NCBI GenBank assembly: GCA_027459505.1
Contig: DAIDIE010000036.1
Span: 62,001-126,000 of the forward strand
DNA: 64,000 nt
Origin: Acidobacteriota bacterium
GTDB taxonomy: Bacteria; Acidobacteriota; Terriglobia; Terriglobales; SCQP01
Reading direction: 5' to 3'
A program made the position numbers and the translations under genes. Position 1 is the stretch's first letter. Each line of letters opens with the position of its first letter. Of this stretch, positions 25,635 through 33,404 are shown piece by piece. The notes below the pieces were generated by a model. The model was not told the origin of the DNA. It was given only the letters and a program-made list of their open reading frames with translations, and searched no databases.

Positions 25635-26446
25635 GGCTTGCCTCCTGAATCGCCCTCTTCTAATAAATCGCGCCGCAGGGCGACGGCAAGTGCGGCGCGC
25701 ACCACCTGCGCCACAGAGGCGCCGAGCGCCGAGTGGGTGCTGCTATTGGAAAACCGCCGTCTGGAGCGCGGGTCGCATACCAGGGTGAGTCCATCGGTGC
25801 CGGTGCCGGTGGCGAGGTGACTGGAATAGCGGCTACGCACCCCGTTTTCGCGCAGGAGATCAGCCTTAACCTCGGCGACGATGGTGAACAAATGCACGAG
25901 GGCGTGCGCATCCAGCTCGGCATCGAGGAAGATGGTGGTGTTGATGGTGCCGGGTTCGCTGACGCGCTTACTCTCTCCGTTATCTTTAATGGCGCAAGCC
26001 GCTCCCTCACCGTTCATTGAAGTAAAGCGGCGATAATCCGGCTCCTGGTAGCCCGGCGGATCACCGGCCCAGACGGCGTTGTGGCGAACCCCGGCGGTGA
26101 TGGACGCGGTAAGGCAAACGCCGGAAAGATGGTGCTGCGCGACGCTGGCCCGCTCCATCGTAGCGGCAGTGAGTTGCAGCGTCGAGTCTTCGGGGAGTTG
26201 GGCATTGCTCAACACCTCGCGGCAGAAACGGGCCAGGGCCTCGGGAGAGAGTCCACAGCAGTCACCCATCTGGTGATTGGCAACGCCGGGAGCCAGGTCG
26301 CGCCAGCCACCAAACCAACTAGTGTCCGAGAGCACGCGTTTGGGCGTGGCGAAGGCGGCGCCGACGGTGGTTGCGTTGAGGCGGCGCAATAATGTGGCGG
26401 GCTCGTTGGAGAACAGGCTCCAGCCATCACGGCCATCAATCAGCAT
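25631..26446 (-). CDS. cbiZ: Adenosylcobinamide amidohydrolase CbiZ
   Basis: Salvage enzyme of 271 residues that hydrolyses the aminopropanol amide of adenosylcobinamide or pseudo-B12-type corrinoids to adenosylcobyric acid, letting CbiB rebuild the proper linker. Recognised by TASITAGVRHNAVWAGDP (about 112-129), PGTINTTIFLDAELDAHALV and SSHLATGTGTDGLTLVCDP (about 209-227). An upstream GGAGG sits six bases from the ATG at 26446, which overlaps the end of btuF by 11 bases. Its presence indicates remodelling of imported corrinoids with foreign lower ligands. Confidence 0.92.
   Translation of the reverse strand: MLIDGRDGWSLFSNEPATLLRRLNATTVGAAFATPKRVLSDTSWFGGWRDLAPGVANHQMGDCCGLSPEALARFCREVLSNAQLPEDSTLQLTAATMERASVAQHHLSGVCLTASITAGVRHNAVWAGDPPGYQEPDYRRFTSMNGEGAACAIKDNGESKRVSEPGTINTTIFLDAELDAHALVHLFTIVAEVKADLLRENGVRSRYSSHLATGTGTDGLTLVCDPRSRRRFSNSSTHSALGASVAQVVRAALAVALRRDLLEEGDSGGKP
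25641..25646 (-). promoter_or_regulatory. Shine-Dalgarno that argues for an ATA start of cobC
   Basis: A perfect AGGAGG on the minus strand lies 6 bases from the ATA at 25632-25634, but 27 bases from the first standard start (GTG at 25613), too far to serve it. Confidence 0.6.
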
Positions 26447-27392
26447 GGGAAACCTCCACTGGGATTGCGGGGAGGCGGGAAGCCAACTCCGGGTGCAAGC
26501 GATGCGCGGCCACGATTACCGCAGCGGCGAATGTGAACGGCGTCGGAGTCGAGAAGATGTGAGCCGGCACGCCCACGACCTGCCGCCGGCGCACCGCCCG
26601 CAGACCGGAAAATGCGCGCCAAGCTGAAGCAATCGTGGCGGCGCCAAGGTCGCCGGAGAGGAGAATGAAATCCGGGTTCTGCGCCAGCACCGTCTCTTCT
26701 GAAAGGCGTGGATAGCGCATGGACTGGCCGGCTTCGACGTTGATTCCACCGGCACGGCGCAGCGCGTCGCTGATGAAGGTTTGGCCATTCACGCTAATCA
26801 CCGGCGAGGTGGAGAGTTGAAACAAAACAGTTACGGGGGGCTGGTTCCGCAGCGCTTTGGCGACGGCACTGAGTTGGGCGCGACAACGGACGAGGACCCG
26901 CCTCGCTTGCGCTTCCCTGCCCAGCATCTGCCCCAGAATTTCGTAGTGCCGCGCGATGCTCGACCAGGAATTGCTCGAACCCATGACGTAGACGGGAATG
27001 TGCAAAGCGCGCAACTGTTCGACGGTTTCAGCGCGATCGCCCTCCTCGGTGGCCAGCACAAGGCTGGGGTGAAGCGAGGCAATGACCTCCAGGCTGGGCT
27101 GGAGCATTGAGCCAACCTTGGTCACGCGGCGCGCGGCATTGGGATGGATGCAGTAAATCGTGTCGCCAACCAGCTGTCCGCCGGCGCCCAGGCTGAAGAC
27201 TTCTTCCGTCAACGAGGGTGCGATGGAAACAATGCGCAGTCCGCGCAGCGGAACCTGGACCGTGGTTCCGGTGGCATCGACGAAGCCGCGGTAGCCACCT
27301 ACCCGCGGCCCCGGCAGGGGGCCGGCGTGCGCTGCGATAACGCTTGCAGCGCACAGCAGGGCGGCACAACGCAACAGGCACGGCCACAACAT
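26436..27392 (-). CDS. btuF: Periplasmic cobalamin-binding protein BtuF
   Basis: Solute-binding component of the BtuCDF importer. The start at 27392 (MLWPCLLRCAALL) gives 318 residues with a signal peptide ending near AAHAG (about residue 23). The longer frame to 27590 lacks recognisable protein. Helical-backbone class III features are RIVSIAPSLTEEVFSLGAGGQLVG (about 53-76), HPSLVLATEEGDRAETVEQL (about 108-127) and the C-terminal AFSGLRAVRRRQVVGVP. There are 212 bases between the btuB stop and this start. Confidence 0.9.
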   Translation of the reverse strand: MLWPCLLRCAALLCAASVIAAHAGPLPGPRVGGYRGFVDATGTTVQVPLRGLRIVSIAPSLTEEVFSLGAGGQLVGDTIYCIHPNAARRVTKVGSMLQPSLEVIASLHPSLVLATEEGDRAETVEQLRALHIPVYVMGSSNSWSSIARHYEILGQMLGREAQARRVLVRCRAQLSAVAKALRNQPPVTVLFQLSTSPVISVNGQTFISDALRRAGGINVEAGQSMRYPRLSEETVLAQNPDFILLSGDLGAATIASAWRAFSGLRAVRRRQVVGVPAHIFSTPTPFTFAAAVIVAAHRLHPELASRLPAIPVEVSHAD

Positions 27393-27604
27393 CAAAGCCG
27401 TCCGCTGGCTTGGCTCTAGCCGGAATCGCAGGCGCCTACCCCGGTCAGACCGCGAAGCCTCCCGCTCCGGGCGCCACTGCTGCCCAAGCGGGCCATCCTG
27501 AAAAATGCCGCGGCTCTCCGCCTGCGGCCTGCTCCCGGCAAGAGGAGCAGGGGGCTCGCTGCTTTTACGAATTGCAACTCTGAAACGCATGCTTTACCCG
27601 AGCC

Positions 27605-30124
27605 TCACCGCGGCCATTTGGGCAGGAAACGGAAGCGGATGCCAAGCTCCACGGTTGTCCCCAGACCGGGATAGCCAAAGACCTGCTGCGGATGTTGATC
27701 GAGCAGATTTTGCGCGGCGGCCTGCAATATGACACCAGCCCGCAGGCGATACGTACCGCTCAGGTTGAGAAGCTGGTAGGCGGGCGCGAGGTCATGATTG
27801 GGGAGAAGCATGGCCGGACCGAAATTTGGATCGCTGAGAAACGTGCTGTCGTCGCGGCGGCTGGCGAAATCGGCATTGGCATCGGCGGTCCAGCGCTTGC
27901 GGCTGTACAGAATGTCAAAGCTGCCACTGTCCGGGGCCACACGAAACGGGCGGGCGCCCACCAGGGGAGAGTATGCACCGATGGGAATATTGGGAAACGC
28001 CGGGTTCACCGCGGGCGCGACCGCATCGGAGGAAAGGCTGTGCAGGACTACCGGATTCTGATGGGTAAAGCTGCTGGTCAGGCGCACGTTCCAGGGGGTG
28101 CTCCAGCGGGCCTCCCATTCCATACCCCGGGAGCGCTCACTGAGCGAGTTGAGATTGGCGCCAAACACATTCTGTACCTGGCTGATCTGCGCTCCCAGGC
28201 CAAACAGCGCAAAGGCGCTGCTGGGAACGTATTCGATCAGATCGTAATAGTGCTGATCGAATACGCTGACGCTGAGGCGCACACGATCGCTGAAGAAGTA
28301 CTGGTCAATGCCGGCGTCGAAGGCGCGACTGCGTTGCGGGTGAATCGGCGTGATGGCCAGATTTTGCAGGACGCTGCTGGCGCCGGCGGCCTGGAGTTCG
28401 TCATACAGCGATGTTCCCTGCTGAAAAATGTTGGGATCTTCGAGGGCCGTGCCACCACTGACGCGCAAGCGAGTCATGGCCAGAACCCCGGTCTGCCCCG
28501 CGCGAGCGATGTAAGCGAGACTGCCCTGCGGATTTGCCGTGGCGCCAAAGGGCGTATTGCGATCGGCGGAGATTCCGGCGCTGCCGAAGAGGCGATTGCG
28601 CCACTTGCCGTTGATCTCTCCGTAAACGCCGTTGTCATGCCGGCTAAGCCCCTCATTGGCGGTCAAGCCGCGCTCGTCGTAATAGCGGTAACCGCCAGCG
28701 AAGGTCCACTGATGGCTGGCTGCCCAGAGCGAGTTCCAGGCCAGGTCGCGGCGGACGGTATCTGAACTGAACACCTGGGGGTAGACACCGCCGTAATCCA
28801 GATACGCCTGACCGGTGACCGAATATCCGTTGGCGCCTTGAATGGTGACGGTGTTTCCTAAATAGTTGGCGCCAAAGCCGTAAGGGTCATACGGCGTTCC
28901 CGTGGGGGAAGGATTATCAAACAGGTAGTCGACCTTGCCCAGACTCACGGTGAAGCGATTTTGCCAGTGCGGGCTGGTCTGGTTGGTCCAGGTCAAACCG
29001 CTATAGGTTTCGCCTTGCTGCTGGAAGGAATCGTCTGGCATCCCGAACAACAGGATGGCGTTGGGTTGGCCGGCGTGGCTGGCCGTGTATCGGGAGGTCA
29101 AACGCAAGCGGTTGCTGCCAGAAAGCCTCCAGCCCACGTTGCCATGGTAGGCCGCATCATGATAGCGGCTGTTGGGTACTTCATTGTGGGTGTCGAGGTA
29201 ATCGAATCCGAAGCCGTAATCGAGCGCGTTTCGAAAGCCGAGCAACTGATCGGAATTTTGCGCCGTGCTGAAGCTGCCAAAGCGAGTGGCGCTATCGAGT
29301 TCGGGGGCGAGCACATCACGGCCGCTGCGGCTGCTGATCGCCAGCACACCACTCATGGCGTCGGAGCCGTAAAGCACACTGTCGGGCCCGCGCACAATCT
29401 GCATCTGCTGGATCGCGCCGGGCAGCAGGGTGGAGAAATCAAACGCACCGTAGTCGAAACGCTGTACTGGGACGCCATCAATGAAGATCTTGATGAAGCT
29501 GGCGTCGCCGCCGCGGAGGCTGAGGGTGGTAAGTCCACCTATTTGACCAGTCTGCGTGACCTGAACACCGGTTTGCAGGCGAAGTACCGCATCGGTGGTC
29601 AATCCACCGGTGGCCTGCAATTGCTTTCGGGTGACAACAGAGACCGGCTGCCCAAGTTGGACCGCGGGAGTTGGAACTCCGGTAGCCACCACCACAATAT
29701 GCTGATGCAAGAGAGCAGGATGGAGCGTGACGCTGAGCCGAACTCCACCTGCGCGGGAGCGGCTGCCGCCAAGGTGAATGATCTGGCGTTCCGTGGCAAA
29801 TCCGGGCGCGCTGATCTCGACGACCGCCGATTGCAGGCTCGAGCGCACGCCAGCGGGAACGCGCAGCCTGAAGTCGCCATGGCTGTCCGCGGTTGCGGTG
29901 GAGACCAGCCGCTGGTCTGGGGCAAGCAGGCGAATGGTGGCTGCGGCGAGGGGTGAGCCCAGACTGGTGCGTACGCTGCCGGACAGGGTCATGGAGCCGT
30001 GGTTGGGAGCGACAATCGCGGCTGGAGCGCCAGGAGAGGAGACCGCGGGTGCGGCGAAAACCGCCACGCCACAGAATAGAAATGCGGCAACGATGCTGGC
30101 CCGCGCGGAGACAGAGGCGTTCAT
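27605..30124 (-). CDS. btuB: TonB-dependent outer-membrane receptor, BtuB-type, with N-terminal carboxypeptidase-regulatory-like domain
   Basis: Outer-membrane porin-like transporter of 839 residues. Signal peptide about 1-28; a carboxypeptidase-regulatory-like beta sandwich (about 45-135: LSGSVRTSLGSPLAAATIRLL); plug domain (about 150-260) with VVTRKQLQATGGLTTDAVLRLQTGV and LRGGDASFIKIFIDGVPVQ; and a beta barrel to the C-terminus ending in ELGIRFRFLPKW. It would take up corrinoids with TonB energy. The cobalamin riboswitch directly upstream and the btuF gene downstream assign it to B12 rather than iron. The regulatory-like N-terminal domain is typical of acidobacterial and Bacteroidota receptors. 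Confidence 0.93.
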   Translation of the reverse strand: MNASVSARASIVAAFLFCGVAVFAAPAVSSPGAPAAIVAPNHGSMTLSGSVRTSLGSPLAAATIRLLAPDQRLVSTATADSHGDFRLRVPAGVRSSLQSAVVEISAPGFATERQIIHLGGSRSRAGGVRLSVTLHPALLHQHIVVVATGVPTPAVQLGQPVSVVTRKQLQATGGLTTDAVLRLQTGVQVTQTGQIGGLTTLSLRGGDASFIKIFIDGVPVQRFDYGAFDFSTLLPGAIQQMQIVRGPDSVLYGSDAMSGVLAISSRSGRDVLAPELDSATRFGSFSTAQNSDQLLGFRNALDYGFGFDYLDTHNEVPNSRYHDAAYHGNVGWRLSGSNRLRLTSRYTASHAGQPNAILLFGMPDDSFQQQGETYSGLTWTNQTSPHWQNRFTVSLGKVDYLFDNPSPTGTPYDPYGFGANYLGNTVTIQGANGYSVTGQAYLDYGGVYPQVFSSDTVRRDLAWNSLWAASHQWTFAGGYRYYDERGLTANEGLSRHDNGVYGEINGKWRNRLFGSAGISADRNTPFGATANPQGSLAYIARAGQTGVLAMTRLRVSGGTALEDPNIFQQGTSLYDELQAAGASSVLQNLAITPIHPQRSRAFDAGIDQYFFSDRVRLSVSVFDQHYYDLIEYVPSSAFALFGLGAQISQVQNVFGANLNSLSERSRGMEWEARWSTPWNVRLTSSFTHQNPVVLHSLSSDAVAPAVNPAFPNIPIGAYSPLVGARPFRVAPDSGSFDILYSRKRWTADANADFASRRDDSTFLSDPNFGPAMLLPNHDLAPAYQLLNLSGTYRLRAGVILQAAAQNLLDQHPQQVFGYPGLGTTVELGIRFRFLPKWPR

Positions 30125-30135
30125 GAGTGACCCGT

Positions 30136-30154
30136 GCCGGACAAACGGTCCGGC
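30136..30154 (-). promoter_or_regulatory. Hairpin just upstream of btuB start, candidate riboswitch expression platform
   Basis: A perfect 7-bp stem (30136-30142 with 30148-30154, GCCGGAC/GTCCGGC, 5-base loop) lies 11 bases upstream of the btuB ATG. The GCCGG arm on the 5' side (minus strand) can alternatively pair with an upstream CCGGC, so two mutually exclusive hairpins are possible. No U-tract follows, which favours control of translation rather than termination. Pairing is seen; the function is inferred. Confidence 0.45.
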
Positions 30155-30289
30155 TCGAAAAGGCCGGCCCGCGCCGGCGCGCGTCCGCTCAGATGGCGTG
30201 GGAGATGGAGGCGATGTGGCGGGAGGGCTTCAAATGAAGCGTTCTCACCGGCATCCGACGATTCCCGCGAATCGTGAGTGGACCAGAAA

Positions 30290-30457
30290 CTTAAGGCAGG
30301 TCTCCTGACTCGCGCGTCAACGTTGCGCTTCGCCTTCCCCTTGCGAGTGGCATTATGAAGCGAACTCAGCGCTTACAGTGGCGGGGCCGTGTGGGAATCG
30401 CACCCAACTTCCCTTTTTCAATCCCCCCAAACGGTGGGGGAATCACCTTAAGCAATG
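30290..30457 (-). ncRNA. Cobalamin riboswitch
   Basis: On the minus strand the complete aptamer landmarks occur in order: 5' P1 arm CTTAAGGTG (near 30455-30446), then a GGGAAGTTGGGTGCGATTCC core with GCCCCGCCACTGTAA. These are followed by AATGCCACT, GGGGAAGGCG and the B12 box AGTCAGGAGACCTGCCT (30310-30294), and the 3' P1 arm CTTAAG. This is the canonical adenosylcobalamin/cobalamin-sensing architecture. It heads the btuB-to-bluB operon and should repress it when corrinoid is plentiful. Confidence 0.97.
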
Positions 30458-30466
30458 CAGGAGGGT

Positions 30467-30472
30467 AGTGTA
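30467..30472 (-). promoter_or_regulatory. Candidate -10 element for the riboswitch-led cobalamin operon
   Basis: TACACT on the minus strand would place transcription initiation near 30460, a few bases before the 5' P1 arm of the riboswitch. No good -35 hexamer is seen at 16-18 bases, so the call is tentative. Confidence 0.4.
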
Positions 30473-30517
30473 GCACGGGCGGGGTGAACTGGCGCTCGGG
30501 AGTGAAGTCCGGGCATT

Positions 30518-31594
30518 TTAACTTGCGGGCATAACGGGCTGGGCTTGTTGGGTGCGGACGTGGCGATAGTAGGGCTCGAAGCCGAGTTCCCGGGCGCGTT
30601 GCAGCAAGGCATTGAGGTCGTGACTGATGACCGCTCCGGCCTTTTGCGTCACTTCATCTTCCACCGGCAGATCGAAATCGTCGGCGCCATAGAGCAGCCC
30701 CTGCAAAGCATTTTCGTTTTGTGTCAGAACGGACGTACGCAGGCGCGGGATGTTATCCAAATAAATGCGGCTCAGGGCCAGGTGGCGCAGGTATTCGCGT
30801 GAGCTGATCTCGGCACCGCCGAGTGGGGTGTTGTAGGGCTTATAGGTCCAACAGAGAAAGCTCGCAAGCCCGGAGGTTTCATCCTGAAAACGGCGGGTGC
30901 GCTCGAGATGTTCCAGGCGTTCCTCGATGCTCTCGTCGAAGCCGATCACCATGGTGGCAGTGGTGGCCAAGCCGGCGTCCAGCAGGGCGCGCTGCGCTTG
31001 GAAGTATTGGGCGACGGTGTACTTGAACTTGCTGTGGCGAGCACGGAAGGCTTCGGTCAAAATCTCGGAGCCCCCGCCGGTGATCCAGCGCACGCCCGCA
31101 TCGCGGAAGCGCTGCGCGGCGGCGGCAAAGCTGAGCTTGGCGTGATCGGCCAGGTACATGAATTCGGCGATGGTCAGAGCGTAGAACTCGATGCGATCGC
31201 CATAGTGCTGACGAATGGCGGAAAACAGGTCGCAGTAGTAGTCGAGCGGGAGATGGGGATTAAAGCCGCCATTGAAGCCGACCAGGTCACCGCCAAGGGA
31301 CAACAGTTCGTCGATTTTGGCGAACACCGCATCGCGGCTCAGGACGTAACCGCCAGTCTGACCGGGCAAGGTATAAAAAGCGCAATAGTCGCACTGGGCC
31401 ACGCACACGTTGGTGTAGTTGATGATGCGCATGATCAGGTAGGTGCATTCGTTGGGCCGGTGGTAGCGGGCGCGCACGAGGGCGGCCAGCTGCCGCAGTT
31501 GTTCGTCACTTGCCTGCTCCCAGAGCAGTTGTGCCTGGGCGGTAGAGATGCGTTCCCCGGCCGCCACCTGATCAGAGATGGATGAAAGCTGCAT
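30518..31594 (-). CDS. mqnC: Cyclic dehypoxanthinyl futalosine synthase MqnC (radical SAM)
   Basis: Radical SAM enzyme of the futalosine route to menaquinone, 358 residues. The [4Fe-4S] cysteines are Cys64, Cys68 and Cys71 in TNVCVAQCDYCAF (CxxxCxxC). INYTNVCVAQCDYCAFY and the later WITGGGSEIL and TTATMVIGFDESIEERLEHL follow the MqnC/MqnE pattern. Absence of the MqnE-type N-terminal domain and the GGGSEIL segment favour MqnC. It is divergent from the gene at 31874. The riboswitch leader of the cobalamin operon starts about 60 bases downstream of its stop. Confidence 0.85.
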   Translation of the reverse strand: MQLSSISDQVAAGERISTAQAQLLWEQASDEQLRQLAALVRARYHRPNECTYLIMRIINYTNVCVAQCDYCAFYTLPGQTGGYVLSRDAVFAKIDELLSLGGDLVGFNGGFNPHLPLDYYCDLFSAIRQHYGDRIEFYALTIAEFMYLADHAKLSFAAAAQRFRDAGVRWITGGGSEILTEAFRARHSKFKYTVAQYFQAQRALLDAGLATTATMVIGFDESIEERLEHLERTRRFQDETSGLASFLCWTYKPYNTPLGGAEISSREYLRHLALSRIYLDNIPRLRTSVLTQNENALQGLLYGADDFDLPVEDEVTQKAGAVISHDLNALLQRARELGFEPYYRHVRTQQAQPVMPAS

Positions 31595-31761
31595 TGCGGT
31601 GCCCTGCCTTAAGGATACGGGAGGAACATGTCGATGGTTAATAGTCGAGAGTTTTCCGCCGAGCCCCGGGTGGGCGCCGAGGTGGGCGCACCCACGCGGG
31701 ACGGAGATCGGTGGCTCTCACCGGGATCTCGAGGGTTAAGCGAAGTTTTACCTGGGTAGTC

Positions 31762-31791
31762 TTGTGCCACGGGGGCGGCGACCGTTATGAT
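31762..31791 (+). promoter_or_regulatory. Predicted promoter of the membrane-anchored hypothetical gene
   Basis: TTGTGC (31762-31767), an 18-base spacer, then TATGAT (31786-31791). Initiation near 31798 would leave a leader of about 75 bases. The ATG inside the -10 (31787) is therefore unlikely to be a translation start. Confidence 0.5.
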
Positions 31792-31873
31792 CGGCGCTTC
31801 CGGGGAAAGAACATTTGAGGCGGAATCAGCCGGACTTCCAGGCCTGGGAGGCGGCTACGAAGGAGTACGAGCT

Positions 31874-32557
31874 ATGGCGTGGGTTGTTTTGATCGTTCTT
31901 GTCGGCCTTCTGATTTGGTGGGCGTCGAAACGTGAGAAGAAGCTGGTCGCCAAGCTGCAAGCCGAAGCGCAAGCGATGGGATTCACCTATGAAGGTTCGG
32001 GGGACCCTTTCCGCGATGCGCCGGTGGACGCGGGTGGGTTCAGCCTGTTTACGCATGGGGATCAGCGGCGGATTCAGCACCTATTGCGCGGCTCGGCAGA
32101 AGGACTTGACACGGTCATTTTCGACTACACCTATACCGTTTCGGGCGGGGGCGCTGACGATTCCGACCAGAGCTACACGCAGACGGTGATGGCGTTCCGC
32201 ATGCCGGGCAGCGGTTTGCCGCAAATGCATGTCCAGAAAACCAATTTCGCTCTGAAGGTGGGCAGCAAGCTCGGGTACCGGCGGGTGGAGTTTCCCGAAC
32301 ACGACGAGTTCAACAAGAAATATTTTGTGCGTGGTCCGCAAGAAGACGCGATCCGGCAATTTTTCTCGCCTGACCTGGTCTCGTACTTTGAAAACGGCTA
32401 TGACGCGACGCTGGTCCTGGATCTCAATGGCGATTGGGTTCTGGTCTACCGCGACCACTCCCGCGTTACGGCCTCGGAACTGCGGAACGCACTTCAATTG
32501 CGGCTCCAGGTGGCGCAGCATATGAGGCAGTACCGGGCGCGGGCCGCGGGAGCGTAA
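31874..32557 (+). CDS. Membrane-anchored hypothetical protein
   Basis: A 227-residue protein with one N-terminal transmembrane helix (about 2-19, AWVVLIVLVGLLIWW) and a soluble alpha/beta domain. The start at 31874 is chosen because AAGGAG lies 9 bases upstream and the helix begins right after it. The domain has repeated strand segments (TVIFDYTYTVSGGG, TQTVMAFRMPGSGLPQMHV, KYFVRGPQEDAIRQFF, YDATLVLDLNGDWVLVYRD). I do not recognise the family; the layout resembles DUF3137-type anchored proteins. It is followed by a strong hairpin and a convergent gene. Confidence 0.75.
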   Translation: MAWVVLIVLVGLLIWWASKREKKLVAKLQAEAQAMGFTYEGSGDPFRDAPVDAGGFSLFTHGDQRRIQHLLRGSAEGLDTVIFDYTYTVSGGGADDSDQSYTQTVMAFRMPGSGLPQMHVQKTNFALKVGSKLGYRRVEFPEHDEFNKKYFVRGPQEDAIRQFFSPDLVSYFENGYDATLVLDLNGDWVLVYRDHSRVTASELRNALQLRLQVAQHMRQYRARAAGA

Positions 32558-32585
32558 ACAGCGCGTCCAGCCACCGTAAACCTTG

Positions 32586-32611
32586 CAGCCCACCCGCCAT
32601 TGGGTGGGCTG
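32586..32611. terminator. Perfect 10-bp hairpin between convergent genes
   Basis: CAGCCCACCC (32586-32595), six-base loop, GGGTGGGCTG (32602-32611). It lies between the convergent stops at 32557 and 32614, so it could end transcription in both directions. The T-run after it is poor. Confidence 0.6.
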
Positions 32612-32613
32612 AA

Positions 32614-33060
32614 CTATTTCCGCCAGGGGAATTTCAAACCGAAGGGGGCGAGCGGCTTGCAGGCGGTGCCCCGCAGCTTTTCCAGGTAAGGGTTGGAAGG
32701 CGGCGGGCCGTTGTTGCCGGGCGGTAGCTGATTTTCGCCGAACTGAAATTCGAGCTGCTCGAGTTGGTCCAAACCTTCCGCGGTGGAGACCAGGGTCAGC
32801 AGCCCCTCGCGCGCCTGTGCGTCGCCGCGCAGCGCGGATTGGACCCACTGTGACAGCAACAGGGGTGCAACGGCGCGCACTTGGCGCACACATGACTGCG
32901 AAAGCCAGTCCACAAAGTAGTCATCATCGAGCCAGGTAAGCAGGGCTTCAGGGGTGATGGCCGCGGCGGCTGCGATCTGTTCCAGTGAACCGCAGGCCCC
33001 GGCTCCCAGAAGATTATCAAGCAGCCGACGCTGATCCGCGGTGGGATGAAAACGGCCCAT
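32614..33060 (-). CDS. Hypothetical protein with HTH-like N-terminal half
   Basis: A 148-residue protein. Residues about 5-60 (DQRRLLDNLL, LEQIAAAAAITPEALLTWLDDDYFVDWL) look like the helix-turn-helix of phage-terminase small-subunit-type domains (recognition helix ending in a TWLDDDYF pattern), followed by a helical segment. The C-terminal part is Pro/Asn-rich. No phage gene is nearby, so the likeness may only reflect a shared fold. The AT-rich stretch at 33097-33135 upstream may contain its promoter. Function unknown. Confidence 0.6.
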   Translation of the reverse strand: MGRFHPTADQRRLLDNLLGAGACGSLEQIAAAAAITPEALLTWLDDDYFVDWLSQSCVRQVRAVAPLLLSQWVQSALRGDAQAREGLLTLVSTAEGLDQLEQLEFQFGENQLPPGNNGPPPSNPYLEKLRGTACKPLAPFGLKFPWRK

Positions 33061-33404
33061 ACCGATTGGATGGCGGAGAGGCCACGGCGCACTGTTTTCA
33101 AAAAAGTGATGTTTTTGTAACGAAATTGTTGCTGCTACGTTGAATGCAGCAGGGCCTGCGCGCGCGGCTCAGGCCGGTTTTGCGCAAGAGCACGGGCGGC
33201 AGTGCCCTATAGCGGCAGTTGCCATATAAGGGCTTTGCCGCCGAGCGGAAGGCGTTTAGGATAAAGGGCGTAGAACGATTGCAACTAGACGGCCCGCAAC
33301 TGGAACATGGAACCGGGAAAGCCGCTCCGTCGTAAGCTGTAATGACCATTTGGCAGACCAGTTGCCGCGGGCCTCACAACTCCTTCAGGGGCGAGTGCCT
33401 TCTC
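33061..33404. other. Intergenic region, divergent promoters expected
   Basis: 344 bases between the divergent HTH-like gene and the epimerase gene. The part at 33097-33135 is markedly AT-rich against the background. No confident promoter hexamers or structured RNA seen; an 83-residue antisense frame here has no features. Confidence 0.5.

Noticed and set aside
32614-33060. Prophage remnant based on the terminase-like HTH
   Set aside because: No other phage gene, integrase or attachment site nearby; the resemblance is only at fold level.
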